A stretch of 20,774 nt of DNA from Sphingomonas sp. 32-62-10 (GTDB taxonomy: Bacteria > Pseudomonadota > Alphaproteobacteria > Sphingomonadales > Sphingomonadaceae): assembly GCA_002280555.1 (NCBI GenBank), contig NCEE01000035.1:1-20774 (forward strand). Direction: 5' to 3'. Shown here piece after piece: positions 15,393 to 20,774 of the stretch. The notes under the pieces are model-generated. The model did not search any database, was not told the DNA's origin, and saw nothing but the letters and a program-made list of their open reading frames with translations. Every line of letters starts with the position of its first letter. Position 1 is the stretch's first letter. The position numbers and the translations under genes were made by a program.

Positions 15393-16576
15393 GCGGGTTT
15401 GCTCCTGAGTGCCTTGATAGCATTGGCGATCGTCACCGGCGGCTTGCCGGTAAGAATCCGCGCCTGATCGAACATGGTGGTCTGCCCGGCATAAAAACGC
15501 CCGATCAGGCCGGAATTGAGCCGGTAGAACCGCTCAAGAATGCGGTATCGTTCATCGGGCGGCCCAGCGCGATACAGCATTTTGTCCAGCATCCGGTAGA
15601 ATCCGCGCTTGCGCCACGTGGTTGCGGCAAAGCCGTGCATCAGCTCGTGCAGACCCTGGCCGGACAGATCATGCGCACGGGCGATCAGCGATGCGGTGCG
15701 CACGGCATCGGGCAGCGAATAGCCGGTGGTCGGGTGGAACAGCCCAGCACGCATCCCCGCCTTGGCGACATTATTGCCGCCCGAACGCCAATATTCCTCA
15801 AAATCGCCGCCCAGCGCGACGGGCAGCGCGCCGCTTTCCTCGCGCAATACTTCCCCGATCTGCCAGCCCTTGGCGCGGGCATAAGCATCGACTCTGTCGC
15901 CAATCGGATCGGCATTGCTGCCGCCGGGTTGCGACCGGTAGAGATCGGGCGTGTCGCTGTAATAGGTATCCTCGACGAACAATCGCGTCGCCGAAAAGGG
16001 CAGCGAATAGACGAATCGGTATCCGTCGATCTGTTCGACGGTGGCGTCCATCACGATCGGGCGTTCCAGATCATGCGGCTCGTGCAGCGCATATTCACGG
16101 CCAACGAATTTCTGCCAGCCCAGATCGAGCTTTGACAGATCGCCCGCACCTCGCGCGTCGATCACGCCATCGGCTTCGACCCGGTCACCATCGGCCAGAA
16201 CGACCGCCTTGGCGCTCGCGCCAAGTACTTTGCGCCCCAGCATCAGCGCGCCCGGCGGCATCGCCGCGCGCACCAGCGCGTCGAGCCGTTCAGATTCGAT
16301 CGAGTAATAGCTGGCCTTGATCGCGCGGCCATGTGCGGGAAAACGGATGTCGTAGGACGTCCAGCCATAGCAAACGAGCGGCGCGACGATCCAGCGATCG
16401 GCATCAGCGATGTCGCTGGCGAAGAACGACCAGAGATGATTGCCACCGATCGCATGCGATCCTTCGATCAGACGCACGTCGAGATCGGGGCGTTTTTTGC
16501 GCAGCGCGAGCACGATGAGCCCGCCGGCAAGCCCCCCGCCGACAACAGCGAGATCGCACTTGATCGTTGTAGCCAT
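15389..16576 (-). CDS. crtY: lycopene beta-cyclase CrtY
   Basis: CrtY-type lycopene beta-cyclase, 395 aa, which closes both ends of lycopene to give beta-carotene. The N-terminal dinucleotide-binding motif is VVGGGLAGGL (about 11-20), followed by GGNHLWSFF (44-52), a CrtY hallmark. The acidic active-site stretch appears as FVEDTYY (200-206), and the C-terminus has the family ending RFYAGQTTMFDQARILTGKP. The start ATG 16576 has TTAGG 7 nt upstream; an open reading to 16936 gives a charged tail without homology and would cover the divergent promoter region and the crtG start. It heads the carotenoid operon, facing crtG across 123 nt, and ends in an ATGA overlap with crtI. Confidence 0.95.
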   Translation of the reverse strand: MATTIKCDLAVVGGGLAGGLIVLALRKKRPDLDVRLIEGSHAIGGNHLWSFFASDIADADRWIVAPLVCYGWTSYDIRFPAHGRAIKASYYSIESERLDALVRAAMPPGALMLGRKVLGASAKAVVLADGDRVEADGVIDARGAGDLSKLDLGWQKFVGREYALHEPHDLERPIVMDATVEQIDGYRFVYSLPFSATRLFVEDTYYSDTPDLYRSQPGGSNADPIGDRVDAYARAKGWQIGEVLREESGALPVALGGDFEEYWRSGGNNVAKAGMRAGLFHPTTGYSLPDAVRTASLIARAHDLSGQGLHELMHGFAATTWRKRGFYRMLDKMLYRAGPPDERYRILERFYRLNSGLIGRFYAGQTTMFDQARILTGKPPVTIANAIKALRSKPA

Positions 16577-16699
16577 ATCGTCGCCTAACCGATTTTTGGG
16601 GGCAGGCGAAACCCTGCTGCACATTTTTTGCCGATCCGGTCGCCTGTCATGGACCAAAGGCCGGTTTCGCGGCGGCCACGGATCGTATAAGCAACCGCC

Positions 16700-17536
16700 A
16701 TGGACTTCGCTGTTTCCGCTGGCCTGGCGCTCGCTTATTCCGCTTTCACGATGACGTTGATCGTCGGGATACGTTACCTGATCGTCAGCGGTGCCTTTGC
16801 CGGGGTTACCCGGTTGCTGCATCCAGGGCTCTATACCGGGCTTGATCGCCAGATCAGGCGAGAGATTGGCTGGAGCCTTGCCAGCGCGGCGATTTACGGG
16901 ATTCCGGCCGGCATTCTGGCGTGGGGCTGGGAGCATCGCGGCTGGACACAGGTGTACAGCAATATCGGTGATTATCCGCTTTGGTATTGGCCGCTATCGG
17001 TTTTCCTCTATCTGTTTGCGCACGATACATGGTTTTATTGGACGCATCGCTGGATGCACCAGCCAAAGCCGTTCAAGCTGGCCCATGCCGTTCATCATGC
17101 CAGCCGACCGCCTACGGCGTGGGCGGCGATGGCATTTCACCCGATCGAGGCAATAACGGGTGCTGTGGTAATCCCGCTACTGGTCCTCCTGATTCCAATC
17201 CACCTTGGCGCACTTGGCTTGGTTCTGGCGATCATGACCGTTATGGGTGTAACCAATCATATGGGGTGGGAGGTTTTCCCTAGGTTCATCTGGGGAGGGC
17301 CATTGGGGGCATGGCTGATTACGGCCAGCCATCATCAGCGGCATCACGCGGATTACAGGTGCAATTATGGGCTTTATTTCCGGTTTTGGGATCATGTCTG
17401 CGGCACCGACCGGGGGGTTGGCGGCTTTGCCCGGCAATCGCGTCCCGACAAATCTGCCTCGCCTCGGACGAACACTGGGCGCAGCGCTGATCCTGGCCAC
17501 GTTCTTGCCCGGGGCAGCACCGACCACGACGCTTGA
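16700..17536 (+). CDS. crtG: sterol-desaturase-family carotenoid ring hydroxylase, probable CrtG
   Basis: Membrane di-iron protein of 278 aa. Hydrophobic segments are near 5-35, 58-75, 93-107 and 155-185. The iron ligands are HRWMH (116-120), HAVHH (129-133), His146, His187 and HHQRHH (211-216). Carotenoid 2,2'-beta-hydroxylase CrtG from Brevundimonas was reported to have partial similarity to sterol C5-desaturase, and its product on zeaxanthin is nostoxanthin, a common Sphingomonas pigment. A sterol-desaturase-family gene divergent from crtY fits that role, but a 3-hydroxylase or non-carotenoid role is possible. The residues after about 240 (GGFARQSRP onward) look non-homologous and overlap the next gene, as if the original stop had been lost. 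No strong ribosome-binding site precedes ATG 16700. Confidence 0.65.
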   Translation: MDFAVSAGLALAYSAFTMTLIVGIRYLIVSGAFAGVTRLLHPGLYTGLDRQIRREIGWSLASAAIYGIPAGILAWGWEHRGWTQVYSNIGDYPLWYWPLSVFLYLFAHDTWFYWTHRWMHQPKPFKLAHAVHHASRPPTAWAAMAFHPIEAITGAVVIPLLVLLIPIHLGALGLVLAIMTVMGVTNHMGWEVFPRFIWGGPLGAWLITASHHQRHHADYRCNYGLYFRFWDHVCGTDRGVGGFARQSRPDKSASPRTNTGRSADPGHVLARGSTDHDA

Positions 17537-17891
17537 TGTCAGCATCGAAAAACTGCGGTCAGAACGCGGTGTGCTGCGGATATGCTTGACCGCTGATCCA
17601 CAGAATTTCCCCGGCTGCGTCGATGATGCGCATGCTGTGACCCGGTCGATACCCGCATCGGTGCGCAACGTGCATTTCGATGGTCTGCCCTATGGCAGCT
17701 ATGCCGTGGCGGTGATCCATGATGCCAATTCGAACAATAAGCTCGATACGGTGCTTGGCATCCCGCGGGAGGGTTTCGGCTTTTCGCGTAACCCGGTGAT
17801 AGGCTTTGGCGCGCCGCGCTTTGCCGCTGCCCGGTTCGATCTTGGCGAAATGCCGCACGCCCAGGCGATCAGGATGAAGTATCTTCTCTAA
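17394..17891 (+). CDS. DUF2141 domain secreted protein
   Basis: A 165-aa protein of the DUF2141 family. The signal-like segment is LGRTLGAALILATFLPG (about 24-40) after an unusually long N-region; the mature domain starts near TTTLDVSIEKL. Family hallmarks are YGSYAVAVIHDANSNNKLD, where Asp-Asn-rich residues resemble a calcium-binding loop, and GIPREGFGFSRNP followed by FGAPRFAAARFDL. Function of the family is unknown. The start is uncertain: ATG 17394 has a GGGA 3 nt away, while ATG 17367 (nine residues longer) has AGGTG at good spacing. Either way its first 143-170 bp overlap the crtG C-terminus in another frame. It is probably co-transcribed with crtG. Confidence 0.8.
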   Translation: MSAAPTGGLAALPGNRVPTNLPRLGRTLGAALILATFLPGAAPTTTLDVSIEKLRSERGVLRICLTADPQNFPGCVDDAHAVTRSIPASVRNVHFDGLPYGSYAVAVIHDANSNNKLDTVLGIPREGFGFSRNPVIGFGAPRFAAARFDLGEMPHAQAIRMKYLL

Positions 17892-17955
17892 TTGGGGCAG
17901 TTTCGCGCGGGTCGGGATATATTGTCCTTGCCCGACGTTCTTGGCGAGGTAGGCA

Positions 17956-17963
17956 TTAACCAT
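17956..17963 (+). promoter_or_regulatory. TTAACCAT, possible CtrA half-site
   Basis: The octamer TTAACCAT matches a known short form of the alphaproteobacterial CtrA binding motif. It lies 17 nt upstream of the likely GTG start of the outer-membrane protein gene, inside the 88-nt gap after the DUF2141 gene. A single 8-mer is weak evidence on its own and no second TTAA half is present at the usual spacing. Confidence 0.25.
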
Positions 17964-17979
17964 CCTTGTGGAGACCCGT

Positions 17980-18855
17980 GTGACGCGATCCTTGCGCCTT
18001 TTCCTGTCAGCCGCCTTCATCTCGGGCATTGCCTTGCCGGCAACCGCCCAGGAAGCGGAGACGCGGCCTGCACCCCGTATTGAGGTCGATGCATCAACGC
18101 TTGACCGGGATACAATCACCATCGGTGGCGGCGTGGGATTTATTCCCAGCTATGAAGGGTCGAACGACTATGTCGTGATCCCGGTGGGCGCGGTGCGCGG
18201 GAAGGTGAACGGTTTCAACTTCATGTCACGCGGGTTGCAGCTGTCACTCGATGCGGTGCGGGACCGCAAAACATCCGATATCGATATCATGTTCGGGCCG
18301 GTCGTCGGGCTGAACCTCAATCGCGTCAACCGGATCGTCGATGCACGCGTTCGAGCGCTCGGCACGCGTAAAACCGCACTCGAAGTGGGTGGCTATGTCG
18401 GCATCGGCAAAACCGGCGTTATCACCAGCGAGTATGATACGCTGGCCGTTCGCGTCAGCTATGTTCGGGACGTTACTGGTGTGCATGACAGTTATGTCAT
18501 CACCCCATCAATCGAATATGGCACCCCGCTCAGCCGCCGGGCCTATGTCGGCATCGCCGGATCGGCATCGATTGTGGGTGATCGCTATGCGGAAACCTAT
18601 TTCGCGGTAGACGCTGCCGGGGCACTTGCCAGCGGTTTGCCGGTATTCGCCCGTCCGCGCGGCGGCGTGAAAAGCTATAGCGCTACCCTGCTTGGCAATT
18701 ATGCGCTGTCGGGGGATTTGTTGCGCGGCACGCAGATCTTCACGATCCTGTCGTATAGTCGGCTGCAGGGCGATTTCGCCCGATCGCCCATCACCAGCAT
18801 CGCGGGCAGCCCGGACCAGTTCTATGGTGCCATCGGCATCGGCTATACTTTCTGA
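17980..18855 (+). CDS. MipA/OmpV family outer-membrane protein
   Basis: Outer-membrane beta-barrel protein of 291 aa. A signal peptide is clear (LFLSAAFISGIALPATAQ, cut before EAE), and the mature part is a series of alternating polar and hydrophobic strands such as TITIGGGVGFIPSYEGSND, GPVVGLNLNR and AYVGIAGSASIVG, ending in the terminal Phe typical of barrel proteins (IGIGYTF). The GGxxFIPxYEGSxxY segment is characteristic of MipA/OmpV. MipA in E. coli links murein enzymes, but family members vary in role. I chose GTG 17980, because GGAG (17970-17973) is 6 nt away; GTG 17968 adds four residues. It lies 88 nt after the DUF2141 gene, and its stop is only 23 nt from the TPP aptamer. Confidence 0.86.
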   Translation: MTRSLRLFLSAAFISGIALPATAQEAETRPAPRIEVDASTLDRDTITIGGGVGFIPSYEGSNDYVVIPVGAVRGKVNGFNFMSRGLQLSLDAVRDRKTSDIDIMFGPVVGLNLNRVNRIVDARVRALGTRKTALEVGGYVGIGKTGVITSEYDTLAVRVSYVRDVTGVHDSYVITPSIEYGTPLSRRAYVGIAGSASIVGDRYAETYFAVDAAGALASGLPVFARPRGGVKSYSATLLGNYALSGDLLRGTQIFTILSYSRLQGDFARSPITSIAGSPDQFYGAIGIGYTF

Positions 18856-18878
18856 TCGTACAGCAGTACCAATGGCTA

Positions 18879-18970
18879 TCCCCGGGGGGCCGCTGATCGG
18901 CGGCTGAGAGGCAGGCACGAGCCCGCGACCCGTTTGAACCTGATCCGGTTAGCACCGGCGGAGGGAGGGA
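18879..18970 (+). ncRNA. TPP riboswitch (THI element)
   Basis: Thiamine diphosphate aptamer upstream of thiC. Landmarks: a closing stem P1 of TCCC (18879-18882) with GGGA (18967-18970), P2 between CGGG (from 18883) and CCCG (18929-18932), P3 from CCGC TGATC GGCGG, the conserved CTGAGAGG at 18904-18911, TGAACCTGATCCGGTTAGCA and CCGGCGGAGGGA closing P4/P5. These are the invariant aptamer segments. A short extra hairpin of GCAGGC with GCCCGC (18911-18926), with one A-C mismatch, sits between CTGAGA and the P2 3' strand. It should reduce thiC expression when TPP is plentiful. Confidence 0.95.
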
Positions 18971-18996
18971 GCGGCTTTCACCCCCGAAATCCGCCC

Positions 18997-19017
18997 TCGC
19001 TCCGATTATTGGAGCGA
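18997..19017 (+). promoter_or_regulatory. ribosome-binding-site sequestering hairpin of thiC
   Basis: TCGCTCC (18997-19003) pairs perfectly with GGAGCGA (19011-19017) around a GATTATT loop. GGAG at 19011-19014 is the only ribosome-binding site for the ATG at 19023, 8 nt away, so this hairpin hides it. The same CGCTCC can alternatively pair with GGAGCG at 18968-18973, whose first three bases belong to the aptamer closing stem P1. The arrangement reads as the expression platform of the TPP riboswitch, acting on translation. Confidence 0.65.
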
Positions 19018-19022
19018 ATGCA

Positions 19023-20774
<1,752 letters not shown>

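Noticed and set aside
16577..16936. N-terminal extension of crtY to 16936
   Set aside because: The extra 120 residues lack homology, cover the divergent promoter region and the crtG start, and the ATG at 16576 has its own ribosome-binding site directly before the FAD strand.

Overview
The window looks like a chromosomal segment of a GC-rich, pigmented alphaproteobacterium, most likely a Sphingomonas or close relative (Sphingomonadaceae). The reasons are a crtY-crtI-crtB carotenoid operon, an Atm1-type ABC exporter very like the Novosphingobium protein, several small secreted proteins of sphingomonad type, and an intergenic inverted repeat built around CCCTTCGACTTCGCTCAGGG. This placement is inferred from gene content; no 16S or other marker gene is present.

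Layout. (1) 1-1960: a nitrogen-assimilation unit, glnK-amtB, with a textbook sigma-54 promoter at the left edge and two terminator hairpins after amtB. (2) 7885-2036, minus strand: a tightly packed six-gene run of recQ, a DUF442/TIGR01244-type phosphatase-like protein, a small membrane-anchored protein, a sterol-desaturase-family di-iron protein, a GMC flavin oxidoreductase and a SAM methyltransferase. Its genes overlap by 4 nt, or once by about 67 nt, or lie within about 20 nt of each other. (3) 7935-9740, plus strand: an SDR dehydrogenase and a secreted protein that resembles two retropepsin-like halves without catalytic motifs, followed by a REP-like double hairpin. (4) 11720-9891, minus: the Atm1-type exporter, divergent from a small four-cysteine secreted protein. 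(5) 16576-12064, minus: crtY, a broken crtI, an adhesin-E-like protein, a LOG-family phosphoribohydrolase and crtB, all joined by 1-4 nt overlaps. (6) 16700-18855, plus, divergent from crtY: a candidate carotenoid 2-hydroxylase (crtG), a DUF2141 protein overlapping it in another frame, and a MipA/OmpV outer-membrane protein. (7) 18879-20774, plus: a TPP riboswitch and thiC, which runs off the right edge.

The strongest observation is the state of crtI. The reading frame stops after about 373 residues, and the next ~88 conserved C-terminal residues lie immediately downstream in another frame. About 31 residues in the middle are missing, as if roughly 91 bp were deleted. If this is not an assembly error, this locus can make phytoene (CrtB) and retains the cyclase and a ring hydroxylase, but cannot desaturate phytoene unless another crtI exists. 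The riboswitch before thiC shows an unusually readable switching design: one CGCTCC segment can pair either with the thiC ribosome-binding site or with an identical GGAGCG copy that overlaps the aptamer's closing stem.

No tRNA, rRNA, CRISPR array, insertion sequence or phage gene was seen. No gene-free stretch exceeds about 150 bp. I did not find a clearly new multi-gene system; the unusual items are at the level of gene arrangement, decay and regulation.
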